Below, piece by piece: positions 40,624-47,611 of a stretch of 64,000 bases of DNA; the first letter of the stretch is position 1, and each line of letters begins with the position of its first letter. The notes below the pieces were generated by a model, which was not told where the DNA came from, searched no databases, and worked only from the letters and a program-made list of their open reading frames with translations. The position numbers were made by a program, and so were the translations under genes. The stretch is from Elusimicrobiota bacterium (GTDB taxonomy: Bacteria > Elusimicrobiota > Elusimicrobia > UBA1565 > UBA9628), in NCBI GenBank assembly GCA_016194705.1, contig JACQAZ010000033.1, positions 20,413 to 84,412 of the forward strand, written 5' to 3'.

Positions 40624-41963
40624 GCGAGCGCGCCGAGTGCGTCCGGGAGCCCCAGCCTTTTCGGGGCAGCGCTCCGTTCATCGCGACGGCTCCGCCGCTC
40701 TCGTTGCCGATGCGGCACTTCGCCTTCGCGGCCGCCGCGTTCTGGGTCTTCGCCGCGGCCTACGCCTGGTCCGCGCCGCGCCTGCTCGGCTTCGACTTCG
40801 ACCCGCGCTGGACCTTGGGCTTGGTCCACACTTTGACCTTGGGTTGGATCGCCATGACGATCCTCGGCGCTCTGACGCAGATGATCCCGGTGCACGGCCA
40901 GACGACCTTGCACGCGCCTCGCGTCGTTGGCGCCGCGTGGTGGCTGTTTGCTTGCGGGCTGGTCGGCTTCGTGGGAACGCTCTGGAGCGGCTCGGACCTG
41001 TATTGGCTGCCCGCCGCCGCTCTGGCGGTCGCCGTTTCCCTCTATCTCTATTGCCTCGGCCGAACCTTCGCTCGGTCCGCGAGGTTCGACTGGACCGCAG
41101 CACACATCGGCGCAGGTCTGGGCTACCTGGCTCTCTTAGCCCTCCTTGGCCTTCTGCTGGCCTACGATCGAGAGAGAGGATTTATTTTCAGCGACCCGGG
41201 CGGAGTCCTCATCGCCCATATCCATCTCGCGCTGATCGGCTGGGTCTCCCTGACGATCTTCGGCGCCTCGTATCGCCTCGTGGCGGCCGTGGGACTCTCG
41301 CACCTTGACTCGCCGGCCGCCGGCCGCTGGGCCTTCGGGCTGGTCAACGCGGGACTGCTCGGTCTCGCCGCCGACAGCGTGTTCCTGGGGCATCACAGAC
41401 TTGGATTCTGGGGCTGCGTCCTTGCTCTCGGCTTTCTCTGCTACGCCTGGCAGGCGAGGTCCTTGCTCAAAGGCGGCTCGCGGGATCCGTCGTTTGGCTT
41501 CGTCCTGCTGGCTATCTTCGGAGGTTTCGTCTGGACGGCGTTGGGCCTGTCTCTCGCCTTTGGATGGATCGAGGACACAACAAATGCGCGCGCCGCCTAC
41601 ATCTGGACGGCGCTGCTGGGCTGGGTCACGCCCTGGATCATGGGGCAGGTCCATAAGATCGCGCCCTTCCTCGTTTGGCTTCATGTCTACAGTCCGCGCA
41701 ACTGGAAGCCGCCTGTCCGCGTGCCTAAGATCGAGGATCTGACCAGCCGCCGGCTCGCTTGGCTCGAACTGGCGCTCTTGACGCCGGCGATCTATTCTGG
41801 AATCGGGGGCTTTCTCTTGGAGAGCCCGGTCCTGTTGCGGTTGAGCGGCCCGCTCCTCTTCGGCTGCGCGAGCGTCTTCGTCGAAAACACGGCGGCGACG
41901 TTGAGCCACCTCATGCGGCGGGACGCTCGGTGGTCCATTCCGGAGGAGACTGCGAGGCCGTAG
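40620..41963 (+). CDS. polytopic heme-copper-oxidase-like/NnrS-like membrane protein
   Basis: The protein has 447 residues and about twelve membrane helices. Histidines in LVHTLTLGWIAMTILGAL, MIPVHG, AHIHLALIGWVSLTIFGASY and GQVHKIAPFLVW recall subunit I of cbb3/NOR-type enzymes or NnrS, which bind heme and relate to NO tolerance. Without catalytic-site tests I cannot tell whether it is an enzyme or a NO-handling protein. It is the last gene of the nos operon; a sigma-54-type element overlaps its stop region. Confidence 0.7.
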   Translation: MSERAECVREPQPFRGSAPFIATAPPLSLPMRHFAFAAAAFWVFAAAYAWSAPRLLGFDFDPRWTLGLVHTLTLGWIAMTILGALTQMIPVHGQTTLHAPRVVGAAWWLFACGLVGFVGTLWSGSDLYWLPAAALAVAVSLYLYCLGRTFARSARFDWTAAHIGAGLGYLALLALLGLLLAYDRERGFIFSDPGGVLIAHIHLALIGWVSLTIFGASYRLVAAVGLSHLDSPAAGRWAFGLVNAGLLGLAADSVFLGHHRLGFWGCVLALGFLCYAWQARSLLKGGSRDPSFGFVLLAIFGGFVWTALGLSLAFGWIEDTTNARAAYIWTALLGWVTPWIMGQVHKIAPFLVWLHVYSPRNWKPPVRVPKIEDLTSRRLAWLELALLTPAIYSGIGGFLLESPVLLRLSGPLLFGCASVFVENTAATLSHLMRRDARWSIPEETARP

Positions 41964-41969
41964 CGTTGC
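41955..41969 (+). promoter_or_regulatory. sigma-54-type promoter, HTH/radical SAM genes
   Basis: Reads AGGCCGTAGCGTTGC: GG, 10 nt, GC, with a weak -24 element. It overlaps the stop codon of the NnrS-like gene. The predicted start is near 41981, 8 nt before a small frame (41989) and 144 nt before the HTH gene. Confidence 0.65.
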
Positions 41970-41988
41970 GATGGTAAGGTAGAGCCAT

Positions 41989-42138
41989 ATGAAACGCAAA
42001 CCATTGAAGAGCGGTCCGCCTCACTTGCCGGACCTGATTGCCCTCCCGTCTCACAGCAACGGCTTTATCCCGTCCCCATCATGGCTAAAGTCCAAGAGGA
42101 GCCGCGGCAAGGAGGATCGACACGATGACGCCCATTGA
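41989..42138 (+). CDS. possible 49-residue leader peptide
   Basis: An ATG frame of 49 codons (MKRKPLKSGPPHLPDLIA...), basic and Pro-rich, begins 8 nt after a predicted transcription start and runs into the HTH gene start by 14 nt. There is no clear ribosome binding site. It may be a translated leader coupled to the HTH gene, or chance. No family recognised. Confidence 0.25.
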   Translation: MKRKPLKSGPPHLPDLIALPSHSNGFIPSPSWLKSKRSRGKEDRHDDAH

Positions 42139-42403
42139 GTGCCCGGCGCAGTACGAGCCCGCGATGACGGACTCGGCCCGCTTGCTCAAACTGCTCGGCA
42201 AGAGGAAGTTCACGATCTTGCAGGAGGTCTTCGGCGGCAGGCGGATCTGGATCCCCAAGGCCGGCGCGCGGCCCGACTGCTCGACCTGCGCGCGCAGGGA
42301 TCGCTGCATCGTCGAATGGCGCCAGCAAAAGCGCCCCGTCGATTCCATTGCGCGCCACCTCGGCGTCTCGCCCAAGACGGTCTACCGGGTCTTGGAGCGA
42401 TGA
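42125..42403 (+). CDS. Mor-like HTH protein with Cys triad
   Basis: The protein has 92 residues with a strong AAGGAGG site. The LGKRKFTILQEVFGGRRIWIPK segment resembles the Mor/phage activator family; a helix-turn-helix follows (VDSIARHLGVSPKTVYRVLER, about 70-91). Between them is C52-x2-C55-x5-C61, which may bind metal or a cluster. It may be a redox- or metal-responsive regulator of the adjacent radical SAM gene, 1 nt downstream. Confidence 0.7.
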   Translation: MTPIECPAQYEPAMTDSARLLKLLGKRKFTILQEVFGGRRIWIPKAGARPDCSTCARRDRCIVEWRQQKRPVDSIARHLGVSPKTVYRVLER

Positions 42404-42404
42404 G

Positions 42405-43361
42405 ATGGCCGAAAGGCGGGGCCTGAAGACATCGGAGGTCCAGCAACGCTACGCCGTGGGCTTGGCGCGGACCGACGCGCTGCCGCCGGAAGCGGATCCC
42501 GAAGCCCGCCTCGCGCGCCGGCACCGACTCGTCGCGGCCTTGACGGCGCGCGGCGTGCGGGGCTGGGCGGACTGCGGGACGTTTTATACGCGCCGGCTCC
42601 CGGCCGGGTGCATCCCGTGCCTCAAGGGGCAGGGCAGCAACCTGTGCCTGACGACGCTTTGCAACCGCGACTGCTTCTTCTGTTTCAACCCCGAACCGCG
42701 CGCGGAAGGCATGAGCGTCCACGGCCGGGCGGTCTCCTCCGAGGCGCAGATTCCGGCCATCCTCGAGGAGTTCGACGTCAAGAGCCTCGGCCTGAGCGGC
42801 GGCGAGCCGCTTCTCGACCCTGATCGCGTCGTGCGCGTGATCGGCCGTCTGCGCCGGCGCTTCGGCCCGGGCCTGCGCATCGATCTATACACGAACGGCG
42901 ACCTGCTGACCCCGCGCGTCCTTGATCGGTTGGTCTCGGCGGGGCTCGACGGGTTGAGGATGAACCTGGCGGTCAACGGCTACGACATAGCGCCCGTCAA
43001 ACTGGGTCTGAGCGGGCTCGCCGGCGTCTCGGTCGAACTGCCGGTGATCCCCTGGCATCGCGCGCGCCTCAGAAGGCTTGTCCGCGAGCTCGACACGCTC
43101 GGCGCGCCCCAGCTCATCCTGCACGAACTCTTCGTCTCGGCGCACAATATCGACTCACTGCGGCGCCTGGGCTGCCGACTAGCCGCGGATGGAAAGACGG
43201 ACAAGCTGGCATGGTCGCCGGTGGCCGGCAGCGACGAGGAGGCGCTCGAGCTGCTGCTTTACGCCATGGACCAAGCGCGCCTTCTTTCGGTCTACTACTG
43301 CTCGACCGGCACCCAGCAATGGATCGCGGAGCAGGCCTTGGCGCGGCGCCGGTCCCCCTGA
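42405..43361 (+). CDS. radical SAM protein with N-terminal CxxC
   Basis: The protein has 318 residues. Motif C86-x3-C90-x2-C93 (LCNRDCFFC), LSGGEPLLDPD, and the strand RIDLYTNGDLL. Upstream, C69-x2-C72 (GCIPCLKG) and C81 lie in a segment TRRLPAGCIPC like that of archaeal-type radical SAM proteins of unknown function. The start at 42405 directly follows the HTH stop; a farther ATG at 42348 is inside the HTH gene. No ligand or substrate clue. Confidence 0.8.
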   Translation: MAERRGLKTSEVQQRYAVGLARTDALPPEADPEARLARRHRLVAALTARGVRGWADCGTFYTRRLPAGCIPCLKGQGSNLCLTTLCNRDCFFCFNPEPRAEGMSVHGRAVSSEAQIPAILEEFDVKSLGLSGGEPLLDPDRVVRVIGRLRRRFGPGLRIDLYTNGDLLTPRVLDRLVSAGLDGLRMNLAVNGYDIAPVKLGLSGLAGVSVELPVIPWHRARLRRLVRELDTLGAPQLILHELFVSAHNIDSLRRLGCRLAADGKTDKLAWSPVAGSDEEALELLLYAMDQARLLSVYYCSTGTQQWIAEQALARRRSP

Positions 43362-43373
43362 CCCGGCGAGCGT

Positions 43374-43805
43374 TCAGTCGGCGACGACCGTGGCTTCCAG
43401 AGTGACCGGCGTCTTGAGGCTGTTCGAGATGATGCAATACTTCTTGGCGTTCTCGATAAGCCGGTCGGCGCGCTCGATCTCGTTCACCGCCACGCGCAGC
43501 TCGACTCGCAGGATGATGGATGTGAAGGCCAGGCCCAGCGGGGTCTTGTCGAGCGTGCCTTCGGCGCGGCAAATGAAAGCGCGCGGCTTGAGGGGGTACT
43601 TTGAGGTCATCGCCATGAAGGTGGTCATGAGGCACAGGCTCGCGGAGGCCAGCAAAAGCTGCTCCGGGTTCCACCACTCATCGCTGCCGTCGAAGTCCGG
43701 CGGAGGCCCGCCCACGATGGTGCGCGGACCGGCCGTGATGGTGCCGCTGCGGTCGGAGGTCCACTCGAGCTGCGTCTTGTATTGATGTGGAAAGGGTGCG
43801 ATCAT
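43374..43805 (-). CDS. OsmC-family protein
   Basis: The protein has 143 residues. C58 (ASASLCLMTT) and C124 (KKYCIISNSL) are the two peroxidatic cysteines of OsmC/Ohr proteins, in the usual contexts. It reduces organic or lipid hydroperoxides. Starts above 43805 are unlikely because GGAGG sits just before this ATG and a sigma-54-type promoter (43841-43855) predicts a start at 43829. Confidence 0.88.
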   Translation of the reverse strand: MIAPFPHQYKTQLEWTSDRSGTITAGPRTIVGGPPPDFDGSDEWWNPEQLLLASASLCLMTTFMAMTSKYPLKPRAFICRAEGTLDKTPLGLAFTSIILRVELRVAVNEIERADRLIENAKKYCIISNSLKTPVTLEATVVAD

Positions 43806-43840
43806 GGCATGCCTCCAAACACGTCTCTTCAAGAACACCA

Positions 43841-43855
43841 GCAACGAAGATGCCA
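43841..43855 (-). promoter_or_regulatory. sigma-54-type promoter, OsmC gene
   Basis: Reads TGGCATCTTCGTTGC on the minus strand: GG, 10 nt, GC. The predicted start near 43829 is 24 nt before the ATG at 43805. It ends 4 nt from the divergent element at 43860. Confidence 0.8.
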
Positions 43856-43859
43856 TCAC

Positions 43860-43874
43860 TGGTTGATTTGTTGC
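43860..43874 (+). promoter_or_regulatory. sigma-54-type promoter, TIGR04053-like rSAM
   Basis: Reads TGGTTGATTTGTTGC then GTT. GG, 10 nt, GC; the -24 element is TGGT rather than TGGC. The predicted start near 43886 is 2 nt before the ATG at 43888. Confidence 0.75.
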
Positions 43875-43887
43875 GTTAAAGTGGACA

Positions 43888-45018
43888 ATGGTGCCTCAAA
43901 CGAGACAACGGCCGGCGCATCCCGGGACTGTCGACTTCGATCATGCTCCTTTTTTGATCATTTGGGAGACCACGCGCTCCTGCGGCTTGGCCTGCAAGCA
44001 TTGCCGGGCGGACGCGATCCTGCGGCGCGACCCCGAGGAACTCTCCACCTCTGAGGGAAAGAGCGTGATGGACCAAGCGAAGGCGCTGGGGACTCCGATC
44101 TTCATCCTGTCCGGCGGCGACCCGCTCAACCGTTCCGACCTCGAGGAGCTGATCCGCCACGGCAAGCAGGTCGGCCTGCGCATGGGCACCATCCCAGCGG
44201 CGACGAGCAATCTCACGCGCGGGCGCATCCAAGCGATCAAGGACGCGGGCCTCGACCAAATCGCCTTTAGCTTGGACGGACCGACGGGGAAGCTGCACGA
44301 CTCGTTTCGCGGCGTCGTCGGCTCTTTCGAGAAGACGCTCGAGGGCGTCGCCTACGCTCACGACGCCGGCCTGCCCGTGCAGGTCAACACCTGCTTCGCG
44401 GCTTGGAACTTCGAGCATCTCGAGAGGATGGTCGCCCTGGTGCGCTCCTTGGGCGTCGTGTTCTGGGAGGTCTTCTTCCTGATCCCCATCGGCCGGGGGG
44501 AGTCTCTTGGGGCGTTGACTCCCGCGCAGTTCGAGGAGGTGTTCGAGAGGCTTCACCGACTCAACGGCGAGGAAAAGTTCATCATCAAGCTGACCGAGGC
44601 CCAGCACTACCGCCGCTTCGTGATCATGAAGGAGCGCGAGGCGGGCGGCGACGTCGCGGGACGGGTCAAGAACATTCTCGCGCGGCCGCGCGGCGTGCAA
44701 GGCGGCATGGGCATGTCGCCGCAGACCGTCAACTCCGGGAAGGGCTTCCTGTTCATCGATCACCGCGGCGAGATCTGTCCGTCGGGCTTCCTGCCGATCT
44801 CCGCGGGGAACATCAGGACCAATTCATTGGCCGAGGTCTATCGCGACTCACCTCTCTTTAGGGTCCTGCGCGATCCGGGCCGACTCAAGGGGAACTGCGG
44901 CGCCTGCGAGTTCGCCTCTATCTGCGGAGGCTCGCGCGCGCGGGCTCACGCGATGACGGGCGATTATTTGGCATCGGATCCGGGCTGCTCTTACGTCAGC
45001 GCGGCGGCGGCATCGTGA
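43888..45018 (+). CDS. radical SAM/SPASM protein, TIGR04053-like
   Basis: The protein has 376 residues. C32-x3-C36-x2-C39 (SCGLACKHC), then PIFILSGGDPLNR and IAFSLDGPTGKLHDSFRGV, and VFFLIPIGRGE. These are typical of the TIGR04053 family, relatives of the heme-pathway enzymes AhbD and NirJ. C-terminal cysteines (GEICPSGF, NCGACEFASICGG) hold the auxiliary cluster. A role in tetrapyrrole modification is possible because a hemA and cytochromes are in the same regulon, but no other heme d1 or Ahb genes are present, so this is only a suggestion. Confidence 0.85.
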   Translation: MVPQTRQRPAHPGTVDFDHAPFLIIWETTRSCGLACKHCRADAILRRDPEELSTSEGKSVMDQAKALGTPIFILSGGDPLNRSDLEELIRHGKQVGLRMGTIPAATSNLTRGRIQAIKDAGLDQIAFSLDGPTGKLHDSFRGVVGSFEKTLEGVAYAHDAGLPVQVNTCFAAWNFEHLERMVALVRSLGVVFWEVFFLIPIGRGESLGALTPAQFEEVFERLHRLNGEEKFIIKLTEAQHYRRFVIMKEREAGGDVAGRVKNILARPRGVQGGMGMSPQTVNSGKGFLFIDHRGEICPSGFLPISAGNIRTNSLAEVYRDSPLFRVLRDPGRLKGNCGACEFASICGGSRARAHAMTGDYLASDPGCSYVSAAAAS

Positions 45019-45081
45019 TGACCAACGGCCTCACTTAGCCCTCCTTGCCGGGCCGCCTAGAAATCCGATATCCTCTGGAGG

Positions 45082-45861
45082 TTGGAAGCCCACGAGCCTC
45101 GTATCGCCAAGCATGTCTACGCCGGCCTCCTGCTGGCTTGGCTGCTCGCGTTCGCCGTCGAGGCGGCGCAGATCTCGCGTTGGGCCTCGGCCCTCTCGGC
45201 CGCCGGCGAGAGGCTCGACTCCGCGGGCCAGACTTTGAGCGCCCAGTCGCGCGAGACCGCGGCGATCGCAAAGCAAGTCCGCGGCATCTCATCCGAGACC
45301 GAGTACCTCGGCAACCTGCCCAACATACTGCCGCAGGACAAGGGCTATCTGCGCACGCAGAAGGCCGTCTCCGACGAGATCCAGGGCCTGCGGCGAAAGC
45401 TGGGCCGCTTCATCGCGGGCGGACTGCACATCGTCATCGACGCCAAGACCAACAAGCTCTACCTCAAGAAGGGCTTCAAGCTGCTCTGGCAGGCGGACTG
45501 CTCGGTCGGCCGCGGCGGCACTCTGGTCGACAAGAACACCGGCCAGCGCTGGGAGTTCGTAACGCCCCGCGGCGAGTTCCGCGTCATGGGAAAGGGCACC
45601 AACCCCGAATGGCGCAAGCCCGACTGGGCTTACGTGGAGGCCGGCGAGCCGATCCCGCCGCCCGAGGACCCGGTGCGCCTGGTCCAAGGTGAGCTCGGCG
45701 CCTACGTGTTCAACCTCGGCGACGGCTACCTGATCCATGGCACCAAGGACGAGCGCGTCTTGGGACGCCCCGCCTCGCACGGCTGCGTGCGGCTCGGGGC
45801 CGACGACCTCAAGAAGCTCTACGAGACGGTCCCGACCGGGACGCGGGTCTTCATCTACTGA
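45082..45861 (+). CDS. L,D-transpeptidase (YkuD) with membrane anchor
   Basis: The protein has 259 residues from a TTG (uncertain start; the ribosome site CTGGAGG abuts it). There is an N-terminal membrane helix (about 12-30), a helical coiled-coil region (35-115) and a YkuD domain with HGTKDERVLG and the catalytic H233-G-C235 in SHGCVRL. It forms 3-3 crosslinks or attaches lipoproteins to peptidoglycan. The following gene is a structural paralog 2 nt away. Confidence 0.85.
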   Translation: MEAHEPRIAKHVYAGLLLAWLLAFAVEAAQISRWASALSAAGERLDSAGQTLSAQSRETAAIAKQVRGISSETEYLGNLPNILPQDKGYLRTQKAVSDEIQGLRRKLGRFIAGGLHIVIDAKTNKLYLKKGFKLLWQADCSVGRGGTLVDKNTGQRWEFVTPRGEFRVMGKGTNPEWRKPDWAYVEAGEPIPPPEDPVRLVQGELGAYVFNLGDGYLIHGTKDERVLGRPASHGCVRLGADDLKKLYETVPTGTRVFIY

Positions 45862-45863
45862 AG

Positions 45864-46667
45864 ATGAAAAAAGAATTCGACATCGACGAGACCGTCCAGA
45901 GGATCTCGCGAAAATCTCATCCGGTCTTGATTTTCGCTCTTGGTTCCTTCATATTGGTCTTGATGAACTCGGGACGGAGCTTTCTGCGCGAGAGAGCCTG
46001 GGCGCGCCGAGCCGAGCTCTCGGCTCTCAAGGACCGCCTCGACACGTCGAATGAGGCCTTGTCTGACGCGGCTTCGTTCCGGGACATGAAGGTGCGCGAC
46101 TTGGCAAGGCTGAAGGTCGAGCTCTCCAAGCTCACGACCGCGCGGCGCGCGCTTTATGAAGGCGGGCTGCAGCTCCAGGAGGAGCGCAGGCTCCTGGAGA
46201 AGCAATGGGAGATCGTCTCGACCTACCTGCTCGTCGACCAGGACGCCAAGCGCATCAACCTCATGCGCGCCGACCAAGCGCTCGAGAGCTATCCGATCGC
46301 CTATCTGCCGCCGGAGTCCTTCGGGGGCGAGTCGCGCCCCTTGCCCAAGGAGACCGTGATCGTCTCCAAGGAGCGCTTCGCCCATCCCGAGCGCGGCAAG
46401 TCCGAGCAGGTCAACGGACAACTGGTCTGGGAGCCGCCGCAGGTCGGGACCTCGGCGCGCGCCAACGCGCTCGGCGAGTTCGTCATGTTCACGCGCGGCC
46501 CCTTGATCCTCCACGGCCCGCAGAAGAAGGAGGACGAGCACAAGGCCTTCGCGCACGACTGCCTCGGCCTCTCGGGGCCTGTGGCGCGCAGGCTTTACCA
46601 GAGCGCCACCATCGGCACCAGGATCGTCATTAAGCCGCCGACCTTATCGGGGCTTCTCAAGCGCTAG
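45864..46667 (+). CDS. L,D-transpeptidase-like paralog with altered motif
   Basis: The protein has 267 residues with the same layout as the preceding protein: N-terminal helix (LIFALGSFILVLMNSG), coiled coil (50-115), and a C-terminal YkuD-like domain. The catalytic SHGCVRL is here AHDCLGLS: His231 and Cys233 remain but Gly is Asp and the Arg is lost. HGPQKKEDE replaces HGTKDERVL. It may be weakly active or a regulatory partner of the first enzyme, with which it is co-transcribed. Confidence 0.7.
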   Translation: MKKEFDIDETVQRISRKSHPVLIFALGSFILVLMNSGRSFLRERAWARRAELSALKDRLDTSNEALSDAASFRDMKVRDLARLKVELSKLTTARRALYEGGLQLQEERRLLEKQWEIVSTYLLVDQDAKRINLMRADQALESYPIAYLPPESFGGESRPLPKETVIVSKERFAHPERGKSEQVNGQLVWEPPQVGTSARANALGEFVMFTRGPLILHGPQKKEDEHKAFAHDCLGLSGPVARRLYQSATIGTRIVIKPPTLSGLLKR

Positions 46668-46686
46668 CGCCGGACGGAAAAATTAT

Positions 46687-46692
46687 TATAAT
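46687..46692 (+). promoter_or_regulatory. -10 box (TATAAT) 8 nt before start codon
   Basis: A perfect TATAAT ends 8 nt before the ATG at 46701 in an AT-rich patch. It predicts a leaderless or nearly leaderless message. Confidence 0.5.
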
Positions 46693-46700
46693 AGCCCCCT

Positions 46701-47603
46701 ATGAAAGGAAAGATACTTCTCGCAGCGAGCCTTCTCGGATCGTGCCCCGCCCTTCAAGCCAAGGAGCTTTCCTTCAACGTAGGCGCCGCCGAGACCCTCG
46801 GCAGCCAGCACTACGCCGGCACCAGCGCCTACGTCAAGGTCAAGAAGGACGATTACAGCCTCAAGCCTTCCTACTCCCAGTATCATGACGACTTTTCGAG
46901 CGGGACCTACAAGACCCTGGCCGTGCGCGGCGCCTACGACACCAAGGCCTTCGGCCTGGGCGCCACCGTCGGCGGAACGCCCAAGATCAACGGCTACAGC
47001 AACGTCTTCTTCGGCGTCGACGGCATCTTGAGCATCACCCCGACCGGCGGAAAAGCGAGCAAGAGGATCCGGGGGGCCAACCAAGTCGAGAACAACGCGC
47101 GCGGCTCGGGATTGGCCCGCATCGACCTCGGCGCGGGACTGACCCACACGACGCACCGCGACGACATCGGCGCCGCCGGCCGCGGCCGGACCAATTCGGT
47201 GACCTTGGGGCAGACCGACCTCAGCGGCTCGGCGGGCGTCGAGGTGCTCGACAACTGGCTGAGCCTCGACGTCACGAAGTCGGTCTATGACAAGGACGTC
47301 GCGGGGCTCAACGCGCGCGGCTCGCGCGTGATCGTCCTGCCGGGCCTGAGCTCGACGATCCAGGGCTTCCCGAACACGAGCGCGAGCGTGCGCTACGAGT
47401 ACGAGGCCTTCCCGATCGTCGTCCCCTACGCGACCTACACCCATACGACGTTCTTGTCGGGCGTGGGCCATTCCGATTCCGTCAAGGCGGGCGGCTACGC
47501 CGAGTTCGACATCGTCGAGGTCGGCGGCTCGTACGAGCGCTACGTCCAGCCCGGCTTCCCGGGACGCAACTTCTTCAGCCTGAGCGCGAGCGCCCGGTTC
47601 TAG
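46701..47603 (+). CDS. outer-membrane beta-barrel protein
   Basis: The protein has 300 residues with a signal peptide (ALQAKE). The barrel has repeating Gly/Ser/Tyr strands such as YSLKPSYSQYHDDFSSGTYK, ending SLSASARF, a classical terminal Phe strand. Family not recognised. It has its own -10 box and is followed 8 nt later by the permease gene. Confidence 0.65.
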   Translation: MKGKILLAASLLGSCPALQAKELSFNVGAAETLGSQHYAGTSAYVKVKKDDYSLKPSYSQYHDDFSSGTYKTLAVRGAYDTKAFGLGATVGGTPKINGYSNVFFGVDGILSITPTGGKASKRIRGANQVENNARGSGLARIDLGAGLTHTTHRDDIGAAGRGRTNSVTLGQTDLSGSAGVEVLDNWLSLDVTKSVYDKDVAGLNARGSRVIVLPGLSSTIQGFPNTSASVRYEYEAFPIVVPYATYTHTTFLSGVGHSDSVKAGGYAEFDIVEVGGSYERYVQPGFPGRNFFSLSASARF

Positions 47604-47611
47604 CACAAGAA

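Noticed and set aside
43860..43874. FNR/DNR-type box (TTGAT-like half-site) before the radical SAM gene
   Set aside because: There is no matching ATCAA half at the right distance, and the bases are fully explained by the -24/-12 element.
43888..45018. Heme d1 (NirJ) biosynthesis cluster
   Set aside because: The protein is related to NirJ/AhbD but closer to TIGR04053, and no nirS, nirE, nirF or nirD-like genes are present.
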